From NCBI RefSeq assembly GCF_010820665.1, contig NZ_JAAIKC010000001.1, forward strand, positions 1,178,001 through 1,242,000: a stretch of DNA of 64,000 nucleotides. Direction: 5' to 3'. Shown here one piece after another: positions 1 to 8,309 of this stretch; the first letter of the stretch is position 1; every line of letters starts with the position of its first letter. The DNA is from Paenibacillus sp. SYP-B3998. Lineage in GTDB: Bacteria; Bacillota; Bacilli; Paenibacillales; NBRC-103111. A program made the position numbers and the translations under genes. The notes under the pieces are model-generated. The model was given only the letters and a program-made list of their open reading frames with translations, searched no databases and was not told the DNA's origin.

Positions 1-111
1 TTTTCTTCGTAAGCTCAAGTTCTGATGTATCAGGTTAGAGGTTAGCATGGTGTACAGGTTTAAATCAAGTGCTTTCCTTTCATACTAGGAGAAAAAGGTG
101 GTGTCAAGTGT

Positions 112-1881
112 ATGAATTGGGATCCAACTCGACCACTGATCGTGCAAAATGATTTGTCTGTGCTGCTGGAGACGCACCATTTGGAATTTGAACAGGTTCG
201 CCGTACTTTGTCACGTTTCGCAGTTCTTCTTAAAAGTCCTGATCATCTTCACACGTATCGCATTACGCCGTTATCACTATGGAACGCTGCGGCCGCTGGG
301 ATGCAGATTGAGGAGATGCTCTCTTTTCTGCAAAGCTATGCGAAGTTCGGGGTTCCTACTCATGTCATGAGCAGCATTCGGAAATATTCGAAGCGGTATG
401 GGCTGCTGCGCTTGGAAAATGTGGGGCACGAGCTTTACCTTGTTAGTGACGATACGGTGGTGCTCAAAGAGATTTGTGGTTTTAATGTGCTGAAGTGCTG
501 CTTGCAGGATGTACGTGGGGAACGGGCTATTGCCATTTCAGCTGACCATAGAGGGTTTATTAAACAGGAGCTTATCAAGTTGGGCTATCCGGTTGAAGAT
601 TTGGCGGCCTACCGAAGGGGGGAGTATATGCATATTTCACTTCTCGATGCTATGGATGAGGTCGAAACGCCATTCCAGCTGCGTGATTACCAGAAACATG
701 CTGTCGATGCATTTCAGCGCATCGGTGACGGTGGAGGTGTTGGAAGCGGCGTCTTAGTACTTCCATGCGGCGCCGGGAAGACAGTGGTTGGCATCGCGGC
801 TATGGCCAGATGCAGCTGCGCGACATTAATTCTCACCTCCAATGTCACCTCTGTTCGGCAATGGAAACGAGAAATATTAGCCAAAACAGGCCTCTCCGAA
901 GCGGATGTTGGGGAGTATAACGGAACTTGTAAAGATGTGAGGCCCATTACAATCGCCACCTATCAGATTTTGACGCATCGTGGGAAGAAGGAGGATGAAT
1001 TTTCGCATATGCGACTCTTTAATGAACGAGAGTGGGGGTTGATTATTTATGACGAGGTACACCTTCTTCCTGCGCCTGTATTTCGAGCTACGGCTAACAT
1101 TCAAGCAACGCGCAGACTCGGATTAACGGCAACCTTAATTCGAGAAGACGGCCGGGAAGATGACGTTTTCTCTTTAGTTGGACCCAAACGCTACGAGATG
1201 GCATGGAAAGAGCTGGAGGCTAAGGGCTGGATCGCTAAAGTGGCTTGTAAGGAGATACGGGTGCCGCTTTCCTCATACGATCAAGATCGCTACGGATCCG
1301 CTGGTGCAAGGCAGCAATTTAGAATGGCTGGAGAAAATGTAGCCAAGCTTAAAGTGATTGATCATTTACTGCAGATACATGCGAACGAACAAATACTGAT
1401 CATCGGTCAATACATTGACCAATTGAAGCGGATTGCCGCGCATACAGGAGCTTCCTTGATTAGCGGAGGCATGGCTCATGACGACCGAGAGGAGCTGTAT
1501 GAGCGTTTTAAAACTGGCAGCGTCTCTCTGCTAATCGTGTCGAAAGTAGCGAATTTTGCTGTTGATTTACCTGATGCTGCCGTAGCCATCCAAGTGTCTG
1601 GCAGTTATGGCTCCAGACAAGAGGAAGCACAGCGGCTCGGTCGGATTCTTCGGCCCAAAAGCAGCGGCGCTAATGTGGCTGTTTTTTATTCTCTCATTAG
1701 CGAAGATACGAAAGAACAGGACTTCGCTATCAAGCGGCAGTTGTTCCTCGTTGAGCAGGGCTACCAATATAGGATTAGCTCATGGAAGGAAGATGGACAG
1801 AACTTACGAGAGGAAGGCCAAGATGAGGTACAAGCACATCTTCGAGAAAATGTCTCAGCCTTTGCGGGATTCGATAGCTGA
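112..1881 (+). CDS. XPB-type DNA repair helicase (superfamily 2)
   Basis: A 589-residue superfamily 2 helicase of the bacterial XPB/RAD25 type, expected to translocate on DNA in repair or transcription-linked processes. The N-terminal ~200 residues form the XPB damage-recognition-like region. Then come Walker A (LPCGAGKT, near residue 217), the DEVH box (YDEVHLL, near 312), motif III (GLTAT), the XPB hallmark RED motif (IREDGRED) and motif VI (EEAQRLGRILRP, near 505). The ATG start follows a GGTGGTG-type site at some distance. Its 3' end overlaps the next gene, which also carries an XPB-related domain, so the two are probably co-translated partners. Bacterial XPB is known from Mycobacterium and other lineages; its role in this group is inferred. 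The family call is secure, the exact substrate is not. Confidence 0.9.
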   Translation: MNWDPTRPLIVQNDLSVLLETHHLEFEQVRRTLSRFAVLLKSPDHLHTYRITPLSLWNAAAAGMQIEEMLSFLQSYAKFGVPTHVMSSIRKYSKRYGLLRLENVGHELYLVSDDTVVLKEICGFNVLKCCLQDVRGERAIAISADHRGFIKQELIKLGYPVEDLAAYRRGEYMHISLLDAMDEVETPFQLRDYQKHAVDAFQRIGDGGGVGSGVLVLPCGAGKTVVGIAAMARCSCATLILTSNVTSVRQWKREILAKTGLSEADVGEYNGTCKDVRPITIATYQILTHRGKKEDEFSHMRLFNEREWGLIIYDEVHLLPAPVFRATANIQATRRLGLTATLIREDGREDDVFSLVGPKRYEMAWKELEAKGWIAKVACKEIRVPLSSYDQDRYGSAGARQQFRMAGENVAKLKVIDHLLQIHANEQILIIGQYIDQLKRIAAHTGASLISGGMAHDDREELYERFKTGSVSLLIVSKVANFAVDLPDAAVAIQVSGSYGSRQEEAQRLGRILRPKSSGANVAVFYSLISEDTKEQDFAIKRQLFLVEQGYQYRISSWKEDGQNLREEGQDEVQAHLRENVSAFAGFDS

Positions 1882-3856
1882 ACAAGCATGGTGCCAAAAT
1901 CTCATTAAGCAAGGTACGGAGATGACTGATCTTCTTACCGATAAAAATCACCTTGCTGTGCTATTGAAACATATGTCTATAGCGGAGACACAGACACTTC
2001 GTCTGATTGTTTCGGCGTGCGGCTGCGAGCCTTTTACCAAAGAAGTGTTAGAAAAGCAGGCAGCACTTAGTATGGCTGGAGCAAGAGTGACAGTGGGGCT
2101 TATCGGACTAAGGAAGGTTGGCGTGATTACTGCATTCCGCAAAGCTTGGGGGGAACAGCTATGGGTACTGCCAGAGGATGCTTTTGGTGCATGGCAGACC
2201 CTGCTGTACCCCGAAATTACGTTTCCGACGCTTGCAAAGGACTTGGAACTGAACCTAGTAGAAGCAGCCTCTTCAAGCGCTAGAGGGCTGGCTCAGCAAT
2301 TGCTTCACTTCTTTGTGGCTTGCTTTCAGCAGCTGGATTTACCATTAACAAACAAAGGTGCTCTACACAAAAAACAACTGCAAAAACTGTCGGATCATCT
2401 TATTGCGCTTCCCCGTGAGAGCCTGCATCGCACAGGTCTTTCTTATGCTTTCAATGACGTGTATGACGAAGGAATGGCTGTTATGCTGGAAATGGGCTTT
2501 CGGCTTGGGATTTTGGTACATACAGACCATCGTTTCCTCATGGAACATAAGGCTTTGCATGATTGGCTGAAGCTTTCCTATGATGAGCAGCAAGGGCAGC
2601 TATATGGCCTGTGGCGTGATATGCATCTTCCCGCTCCAGCTTGGCTGCAGCATGCTATATCACTCATGGATGGAGCTGAACATGGCGTTTGGTGTCGATT
2701 GGACGATATGACTGCATGGATTGAACAGTATGCTTTTGAGGAAAAAATGTTAGATAGAATTGCTATTCACACAGCGTTGATGGAGCAATGGATAGAGATG
2801 TTATGTAGGTTTCGTTGGTTGGAAATTGCTGTAGACACCAGTGGACATTCATGGTTTCGCTGGTTGATTGCAGGAGATCTGACAACGGTTCCAGATAGGG
2901 GACGTGGAGAGGAACACCCGGTTGCTACTACGTCTGCTCCGCGCTCTTTATACGTACAGCCCGATTTTGAACTGCTGCTGCCCCCAGATATTTCGCTTGC
3001 CTTGGAATGGGAAATTGCGGCATTCGCCGATCTTGTATCCTCCGATATTGTTCGTACCTATCGGATCACCAAAGAAAGTTTCCATCGCGCCTCTGAACGC
3101 GGTAGCAGCAGTGAACGGATTCTTCTCTTTCTACAACAGCATGCTTGTTACGATATTCCAGAGCCTGTCGTGTTGACGTTACAGCAATGGGACCGACAAA
3201 CGGGAAAGCTTCATATCGAAGAGGTTACGCTGTTACGCTGCGAGTCAGCGGATGTCGCGGAATCTCTACTGAGAAACGAGAAATGCAGCTCTTTTTTGGA
3301 ACAGCGTTTAGGGTCATGCGATTTCATCATCAAGGCTGAGCACCAGGCTACCATGAGGAAGCAGTTGGAACAAATGGGGTATCATCCTCGGGTTTTGGGA
3401 AAAGACATCAAGCTGAAGGAGCTTTCCTCAATCTCAAACCAAGCGGGCTCCATCACAGAAGCAACTACTGTTGCTGCTGGCAAGCCGAAAGGGTTGTTTT
3501 ATTCCCGTGATGCTATTCAGCTATATGAAATGGATACTTCCTTGTCTCATTTGGAGGGGTTATACCCAAATATGGAGGGAATTCCCACTTCGTGGATCAA
3601 AGAATTCCGAGATTACCACGCGTCTACGCGAAAAGAGATGATTCGTAAGGCGATTGAATGGAAGAGCTGCCTGCAGCTGCGGAAGAAAGGGCATGATCGC
3701 TTCGTCATCCCCAAAGCACTTTACGAGGAAAGAACCGGGTGGTCACTTGTAGGATTTGAAAAACAGAAGGAGATCATACTCAAAAGTGAAGACTGGGAAG
3801 AAATGAAGCTTATTTTGCCTGGAATTAACGATGAAGAAAAGGAAGAAACTCTGTAA
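1823..3856 (+). CDS. helicase-associated protein with XPB/Ssl2 N-terminal-like domain
   Basis: A 677-residue protein without helicase motifs. The region around residues 370-460 (YVQPDFELLLPPDISLALEW followed by TYRITKESFHRA) resembles the 'Helicase XPB/Ssl2 N-terminal' (Helicase_C_3) domain, which occurs in partner proteins of bacterial XPB. The chosen ATG has AGGAAGG 5 nt upstream and lies inside the end of the helicase gene (59 nt overlap); an ATG 30 nt further upstream (1793) is an alternative. The overlap suggests translational coupling and a physical complex with the helicase. The N-terminal half is rich in helical, hydrophobic and aromatic segments with no motif I recognise. The role as a regulatory or DNA-binding subunit is inference. 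Confidence 0.8.
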   Translation: MRYKHIFEKMSQPLRDSIAEQAWCQNLIKQGTEMTDLLTDKNHLAVLLKHMSIAETQTLRLIVSACGCEPFTKEVLEKQAALSMAGARVTVGLIGLRKVGVITAFRKAWGEQLWVLPEDAFGAWQTLLYPEITFPTLAKDLELNLVEAASSSARGLAQQLLHFFVACFQQLDLPLTNKGALHKKQLQKLSDHLIALPRESLHRTGLSYAFNDVYDEGMAVMLEMGFRLGILVHTDHRFLMEHKALHDWLKLSYDEQQGQLYGLWRDMHLPAPAWLQHAISLMDGAEHGVWCRLDDMTAWIEQYAFEEKMLDRIAIHTALMEQWIEMLCRFRWLEIAVDTSGHSWFRWLIAGDLTTVPDRGRGEEHPVATTSAPRSLYVQPDFELLLPPDISLALEWEIAAFADLVSSDIVRTYRITKESFHRASERGSSSERILLFLQQHACYDIPEPVVLTLQQWDRQTGKLHIEEVTLLRCESADVAESLLRNEKCSSFLEQRLGSCDFIIKAEHQATMRKQLEQMGYHPRVLGKDIKLKELSSISNQAGSITEATTVAAGKPKGLFYSRDAIQLYEMDTSLSHLEGLYPNMEGIPTSWIKEFRDYHASTRKEMIRKAIEWKSCLQLRKKGHDRFVIPKALYEERTGWSLVGFEKQKEIILKSEDWEEMKLILPGINDEEKEETL

Positions 3857-3860
3857 GAAC

Positions 3861-3871
3861 TGTGGTATGAT
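3861..3871 (+). promoter_or_regulatory. possible extended -10 promoter for ylbF
   Basis: TGTGGTATGAT is an extended -10 element (TG-N-TATGAT) directly after the stop of the helicase partner. No convincing -35 is visible. A transcript from here would begin about 3878, after the two upstream in-frame ATGs at 3831 and 3867 and before the ATG at 3915, which supports 3915 as the start. Confidence 0.35.
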
Positions 3872-3914
3872 AGAAACTGGTACACTTTTAGAGAGGAAGG
3901 ATGTTGATCTTAGT

Positions 3915-4367
3915 ATGAGTACAATGGAAATGGAAATGGATACGCTAGATATGTCGGCTGTTCTCATGCAGGCCTATGATATGGGTGATATGATTAATTC
4001 CTCTGCGGAAGTTGCAGATTATTTATATTGGAAGGCTGTTGTGGAAAGCAGCGCTGAGGTTCGCGATTTAAAGATTGTTTTTAACAGGAAGAAAGATGCT
4101 TTCGAAGAATGCGAGCGGTTCGGGCATTATCACCCGAGTTATCATGAAGCTCTCGCAGCTGTGAATGAAGTGCAGGATAAATTGCATGCCGTAGAAGCCG
4201 TTCGCAGATTCAAAGAAGCAGAGGATCGTCTGGACGATTTATTGTTTACTGTATCATCAACGATTGCCCATGCCGTGTCAGACACCATTAAAGTGCCTAG
4301 CAACAACCCGCTGCCAACGGGTAAAGGCTGCAGCTCCGGTGGAAGCTGCAGCGGCAATTGCGGTTAA
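3915..4367 (+). CDS. ylbF: YlbF/RicF family regulator with cysteine-rich tail
   Basis: A 150-residue member of the YlbF/YmcA family. In Bacillus, YlbF (RicF), YmcA (RicA) and YaaT (RicT) form a complex that stimulates Y-complex RNA processing by RNase Y and promotes competence, sporulation and biofilm formation. The helical core (ALMQAYDMGDMIN to FTVSSTIAHAVSDTI) is followed by a cysteine-rich tail, GKGCSSGGSCSGNCG, in line with the iron-sulfur cluster ligands reported for the Ric proteins. The start is uncertain: ATG 3915 has AGGAAGG 14 nt upstream, which is long; in-frame ATGs at 3831 and 3867 are alternatives, and starting at 3831 would add a CKNC pair. ylbG lies nearby, as in Bacillus, but separated by an oppositely oriented asparaginase gene. 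Confidence 0.8.
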   Translation: MSTMEMEMDTLDMSAVLMQAYDMGDMINSSAEVADYLYWKAVVESSAEVRDLKIVFNRKKDAFEECERFGHYHPSYHEALAAVNEVQDKLHAVEAVRRFKEAEDRLDDLLFTVSSTIAHAVSDTIKVPSNNPLPTGKGCSSGGSCSGNCG

Positions 4368-4378
4368 TTTGAAAATCT

Positions 4379-5383
4379 CTATAGCTGGAAATCGGGTCGG
4401 ATTTGTCCGACCTCGGTTCCCTGCCAGTTATGCACGGTAGGGGTGTGATAGGAAGCGAGAGCGTCGACTTCGGATTCATTGAGCAAGTTAAGCTGCTTTA
4501 AGGCTTCAACAACTGCTGGATACATAGCGCGTTGATTGCCATCTTCGATTTTGAGGACAAAGCCGATGCCTTGTTCCGGAATCGTGAGTGCGAAGATGCC
4601 TTCTGCTCCCATTTTCCCAATAATCCTACCACCCGTAACCTCGATTAATCTCGTGTCGAAGCGATCGCTTCCAGCGAGGTATTGGGGATATTTTCGCACC
4701 GCGGCAACAATTCTCCGGCAAGCGCTTGCACGTGCTACTGTTAATTCGTCTGGGCAGCCTAACCTGGCAAACGCAAGGGCTAAGCGATTAATGGACAGGC
4801 CAAATACGGGAACGCCGCAGCCGTCAATACCAAGCTGCATCTGTTCTTTTGGCACATCGGACATGTCGCAAACAGTTTGCAGCATGAGTTGTTGAACAGG
4901 ATGTTCAATGTTCATGTAGACTTCCGGCGAGGCGTGCAGATGCGCTGCTAGCGCCAGCATGCCAGAGTGCTTGCCCGAACAGTTGTTGTGCAAGGTCGTC
5001 GGGGCTTCGCCGCGCTCGCGCATCGCCTGGGCCGTTGGCGCGTGGTAAGGATCATGGGCGCCGCATTGGAGGTGCTCAGGGGTGAAACCAAGCTTGCCCA
5101 AGATGCCTTGGGCTGCGGTTACATGTTCGGCTTCCCCGTTGTGGGAAGCGCAGCATAGTGCGATTTCGGCATCTCCGAGGCCGAAATGATCAGCAGCGCC
5201 AGATTCAATGACTGGCAGCGCTTGAATCAGCTTTGCCGTGGAACGGGCAAATGTAAGTAAGTGCGGATCGCCTGCCTGATGCAGCAGCGTCCCATCAGTA
5301 CTAACCATCGCAAGGTGAACGCGGTGTATACTCTCTGTAATTTTGCCGCGGATAACGCGGATGACAGCGTCAGAAGGCTTCAT
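4379..5383 (-). CDS. L-asparaginase, class 3 (Rhizobium etli type)
   Basis: A 334-residue asparaginase II family (PF06089) protein that would hydrolyse L-asparagine to aspartate and ammonia. It is unrelated to the type I/II threonine-dependent asparaginases. The SxxK motif of the class is visible as RSTAK (near residue 47), and the conserved cysteine sits in GIDGCGVPVFGLS. The segment NNCSGKHSGML is also typical. The ATG at 5383 is preferred because GGAGTGA lies about 9 nt upstream; a GTG four codons earlier is possible. It is transcribed against its neighbours and interrupts the ylbF-ylbG pair, so it is probably a later insertion. No signal peptide is seen, so the enzyme is cytoplasmic. Confidence 0.88.
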   Translation of the reverse strand: MKPSDAVIRVIRGKITESIHRVHLAMVSTDGTLLHQAGDPHLLTFARSTAKLIQALPVIESGAADHFGLGDAEIALCCASHNGEAEHVTAAQGILGKLGFTPEHLQCGAHDPYHAPTAQAMRERGEAPTTLHNNCSGKHSGMLALAAHLHASPEVYMNIEHPVQQLMLQTVCDMSDVPKEQMQLGIDGCGVPVFGLSINRLALAFARLGCPDELTVARASACRRIVAAVRKYPQYLAGSDRFDTRLIEVTGGRIIGKMGAEGIFALTIPEQGIGFVLKIEDGNQRAMYPAVVEALKQLNLLNESEVDALASYHTPTVHNWQGTEVGQIRPDFQL

Positions 5384-5428
5384 GGTTAGTTTCACTCCAC
5401 AGTAGGATTTATTGAAAAGAGGTTGGTC

Positions 5429-5692
5429 ATGATGATTGAACGCAGCGGATTAATTGTATGGGTGAACGATACGAAAGCCGCCAGAAACTTGGAACGATTC
5501 GGCTCACTCCATTACATATCCAAAAAAATGAATTATGCGGTACTTTATATACATGCAAGCAGATTAGACGAAACGATGCGAAACCTTCAGAAGCTTCCTT
5601 ACGTAAAGAAGGTAGAGCGTTCGTATCGTAACGAAATAAAAACAGAATACAGTAGTGATGTGCCAGACAAAACTAGATTTTACACCCTTTGA
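5429..5692 (+). CDS. ylbG: YlbG family protein (DUF2129)
   Basis: An 87-residue cytoplasmic protein matching the DUF2129/YlbG family by the opening IERSGLIVWVNDTKAARNLE and by the pattern YVKKVERSYR towards the end. The function is unknown, although it is widely conserved in Bacillales next to ylbF. ATG 5429 has AAGAGG with 6 nt spacing; a TTG two codons earlier is unlikely. The gene ends in a clear intrinsic terminator. Confidence 0.85.
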   Translation: MMIERSGLIVWVNDTKAARNLERFGSLHYISKKMNYAVLYIHASRLDETMRNLQKLPYVKKVERSYRNEIKTEYSSDVPDKTRFYTL

Positions 5693-5709
5693 GGCTACAG
5701 TGCAAAACG

Positions 5710-5743
5710 AAAGCTTCGTAGAGAAGCTTTTTTTATTTTTTTG
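5710..5743 (+). terminator. intrinsic terminator after ylbG
   Basis: Perfect 8-bp stem AAAGCTTC / GAAGCTTT with a GTAGA loop, followed by a T-rich run. Confidence 0.85.
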
Positions 5744-5904
5744 AATTTTTAGAAAATAAGCATTTTTTCAGGACTTCACAAATAAATTATAATAATTTTA
5801 TATATTCTCACATGGAAAAAAAAGATATAATCAAGTAAAATAAAACATACACCAAATAGGGAATAGGTACTCGGTCCCATTTTAGTAGGAGGGGGGTTGT
5901 GATC

Positions 5905-6342
5905 ATGAAAGACAAAGCAATGGGGAGATGGAGTACTTACGAACCATTCTACGTGCAGTTGGGCGATAAGAAAGTGGCAGATGTCGTGATCACGAATCAT
6001 GCCAAGCTGAGATGGAGTGATCGTGTTTCCGAACAGAACGGTTCTTTGGAAGAAATTTGCGCTTTTCTGTGGGAGAAGCTGAAAAATGATAAAATTGTGC
6101 CTTATTATCGCAACGAAGAAGATGTGTATTTAATTGATGAAGATCTTGTTGTTGTTGCTGAATTTTCGCATCTAGACAATGAAACCGATCTAGTCGGCAA
6201 CCCGCTTCATAAAATGATTATCGTCACATTCTTGGGCAGAATGTCCGAGACCATTGAACTTCGGGATTTGAAGTCCTACTACTCTTGGCTTAGGCACTCC
6301 CGTCGAATGACCTTGATTAAAAATAGCCGCAAGCGTAGATAA
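5905..6342 (+). CDS. hypothetical protein, HAxxRWxxR pattern
   Basis: A 145-residue soluble protein that I do not recognise. The start is well supported: AGGAGGGGGG ends 8 nt before ATG 5905. The first half contains ITNHAKLRWSDRV and the second half IIVTFLGRMSE. The pairing of an 'ITxHAxxRWxxR' segment with a later short beta strand 'IVTFLG' recalls small RelE-like or phage-associated proteins, but this is only an impression. The C-terminus is strongly basic (RHSRRMTLIKNSRKRR), compatible with nucleic acid binding. It is monocistronic between two terminators, with an AT-rich upstream region. Confidence 0.65.
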   Translation: MKDKAMGRWSTYEPFYVQLGDKKVADVVITNHAKLRWSDRVSEQNGSLEEICAFLWEKLKNDKIVPYYRNEEDVYLIDEDLVVVAEFSHLDNETDLVGNPLHKMIIVTFLGRMSETIELRDLKSYYSWLRHSRRMTLIKNSRKRR

Positions 6343-6360
6343 CTATTTCGATTCTCCCTT

Positions 6361-6395
6361 AGAGTATGCCCACTATTCGCGGCATGCTCTTTTTT
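6361..6395 (+). terminator. intrinsic terminator
   Basis: Stem GAGTATGCC / GGCATGCTC (one T-G pair) with a 10-nt loop and a T6 tail, 20 nt after the hypothetical gene. Confidence 0.85.
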
Positions 6396-6465
6396 AACTT
6401 AAGGGTGTTTAATGGACTCTAATGATGGATTTTCATATAATGGACACAAAGAGAGGCGGAAAACA

Positions 6466-7377
6466 ATGGCACTTAATTTTCATCAATTGCATATATTTTT
6501 CACCGTTGCCGAAAAAGGGAGTTTTTCCCACGCTGCAGCTGCGCTGCACATGACCCAGCCCGCTGTGACGATGCAGGTTCAGTCTTTGGAAGACTACTTT
6601 GGTGTTAAACTGTTTCATCGCAGCACGAAGAAAATAGAGCTTTCTGAAGCGGGAAGAACGCTATTGCCTTTTGCCAAGCGGAGTATTGAACTCATTCGCG
6701 AAACAGACGTGGGGATGTCTATATTCACGAAGATGATCGAGGGTCGGCTGCAGCTTGGTGCTAGCTTGACGATGGGTGAATATATTTTACCGCGTTTGTT
6801 GGGTCCATTCGGTAAAGATTATCCCAATATTTCGGTTTCCATGAAAGTCATGAACACCACGCAAATTTTGGACGAGGTCCTCGGACATCAATTGAATTTT
6901 GGACTGGTAGAAGCGCCGATTCACCATCCTGATGTGCATACGGAAGCTATCCTTAATGATGAGCTTAAACTTATTGTGCCATCTGATCACCCATTGGCGG
7001 ATATGGATGTGATAACGTTTGAAGAGGCGATGAAGTATCCATTCGTGCTGCGAGAACAAGGTTCTGGAACCAGACAAGTGATGGAGGAGGAGTTCGCTCG
7101 TCGAAACATGGATTACAACTCGATGAAAATTATTATGGAACTTGGCAGCACAGGGGCAATCAAATCTGCGGTTGAAGCTGGACTTGGCATTTCTATTTTA
7201 TCGCAATCTTCTGTTAAGCATGAAATCACACTGGGATTGTTCAAGGTGAAACGAATTGAGAATATCTCATTCGCGCGTAATTTTTATGCGATTTATTTGA
7301 ATTCAACCTTGCTGCCGATTTCGGCGGTAAGCTTTATGACTTTCTTACGTCAAGACAATTTAAGTCGGTTGCTCTAA
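6466..7377 (+). CDS. LysR family transcriptional regulator (CysL-like)
   Basis: A 303-residue LysR-type regulator. The N-terminal winged helix-turn-helix is clear (FHQLHIFFTVAEKGSFSHAA then LHMTQPAVTMQVQSLE), followed by a periplasmic-binding-protein-like effector domain from about residue 90. The effector domain resembles the CysL subgroup (EYILPRLLGPFGKDYPN, REQGSGTRQVMEEEF), which senses sulfur-related metabolites in some members; the ligand here is unknown. ATG 6466 follows GAGAGGCGG. LysR genes usually sit divergent from their targets, but here the gene points the same way as its neighbours and no divergent target is visible, so the regulon cannot be read from context. Confidence 0.88.
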   Translation: MALNFHQLHIFFTVAEKGSFSHAAAALHMTQPAVTMQVQSLEDYFGVKLFHRSTKKIELSEAGRTLLPFAKRSIELIRETDVGMSIFTKMIEGRLQLGASLTMGEYILPRLLGPFGKDYPNISVSMKVMNTTQILDEVLGHQLNFGLVEAPIHHPDVHTEAILNDELKLIVPSDHPLADMDVITFEEAMKYPFVLREQGSGTRQVMEEEFARRNMDYNSMKIIMELGSTGAIKSAVEAGLGISILSQSSVKHEITLGLFKVKRIENISFARNFYAIYLNSTLLPISAVSFMTFLRQDNLSRLL

Positions 7378-7451
7378 CATTTAACATCATGTTATCACTC
7401 GTTTAATAGTCTGTTCATACATCTCATTTATGATGGGGAAGGGGAATCATT

Positions 7452-8309
7452 ATGACTACCGGATTAGAGGCGGATCTACACACGCATACAACAGCATCTG
7501 ATGGGACGCAGAGCCCCGCGGCTAATGTGCAAATGGCTTTTGAAGCTGGTTTGGGTGCGATTGCAATTACGGATCACGATACGGTGTCAGGTATTGCCGA
7601 AGCGGTTGAAGCGGGGCTAAAGCTAGGAATTGAAGTCGTTCCTGGCGTAGAAATCAGCACCGTTGCAGGCGGTCAGGATATTCATGTGCTAGGCTACTTT
7701 ATGCAAGTTGAAGATCCTCAATTTCTTGCGAGACTAGCGTCTTTAAGGGAAACTAGAGATCGACGCAATGAAATGATCATCGAGCGCTTACAACAGCTTG
7801 GTCTAAGCATCACCTTGGATGAAATATTTCAGGAAGTGGCAAATATTAAGACGAAAGGCGATACGGTCGGAAGGCCGCATATTGCCGCTGTTTTGATGAA
7901 GAAAGGTTATGTCGCTTCAATAAGTGAGGCATTTGATAAATACTTAGGCAATGGGGCTGCTGCTTATGCTAACCCGCCGCGTATTGAGCCGTCTACGGCC
8001 ATTCAGTGGATTCAGGAAGCGGGAGGGACCGCTGTTCTGGCACATCCTGGCATCTATCACGACGATAAGCTAGTGGAAGAGATTATTGGACAAGGGTTGG
8101 ATGGGATTGAAGTGTATCACTCTGACCATTCACCGGAAGAAGAGACTAAATATCTGCACCTTGCACAGCGCTTTGAACTTCTTATTACGGCAGGATCTGA
8201 CTTTCATGGTGAACGTGGAGGTGTGGTTTTTCATGCGCCGATTGGATCAAAACGAATCGGGATGGACGTCCTAAAAAACCTGCAGCAGAAAAAGGAGCCT
8301 CTTTCATGA
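7452..8309 (+). CDS. PHP domain metal-dependent phosphoesterase (TrpH/RNase AM type)
   Basis: A 285-residue PHP domain protein of the YciV/TrpH group. Members act as 5'-3' exonucleases on RNA ends or as 3',5'-nucleoside bisphosphate phosphatases. Metal-binding motifs are DLHTHTTASDG at the N-terminus, ITDHDT (near residue 40), PGVEIS, VLAHPG (near 195) and GSDFHGE (near 254). The ATG follows GGGGAAGGGGAATC. Its last four bases overlap the start of galU (ATGA), which implies co-translation with galU. Substrate choice between RNA ends and pAp-like nucleotides cannot be settled from the sequence. Confidence 0.85.
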   Translation: MTTGLEADLHTHTTASDGTQSPAANVQMAFEAGLGAIAITDHDTVSGIAEAVEAGLKLGIEVVPGVEISTVAGGQDIHVLGYFMQVEDPQFLARLASLRETRDRRNEMIIERLQQLGLSITLDEIFQEVANIKTKGDTVGRPHIAAVLMKKGYVASISEAFDKYLGNGAAAYANPPRIEPSTAIQWIQEAGGTAVLAHPGIYHDDKLVEEIIGQGLDGIEVYHSDHSPEEETKYLHLAQRFELLITAGSDFHGERGGVVFHAPIGSKRIGMDVLKNLQQKKEPLS

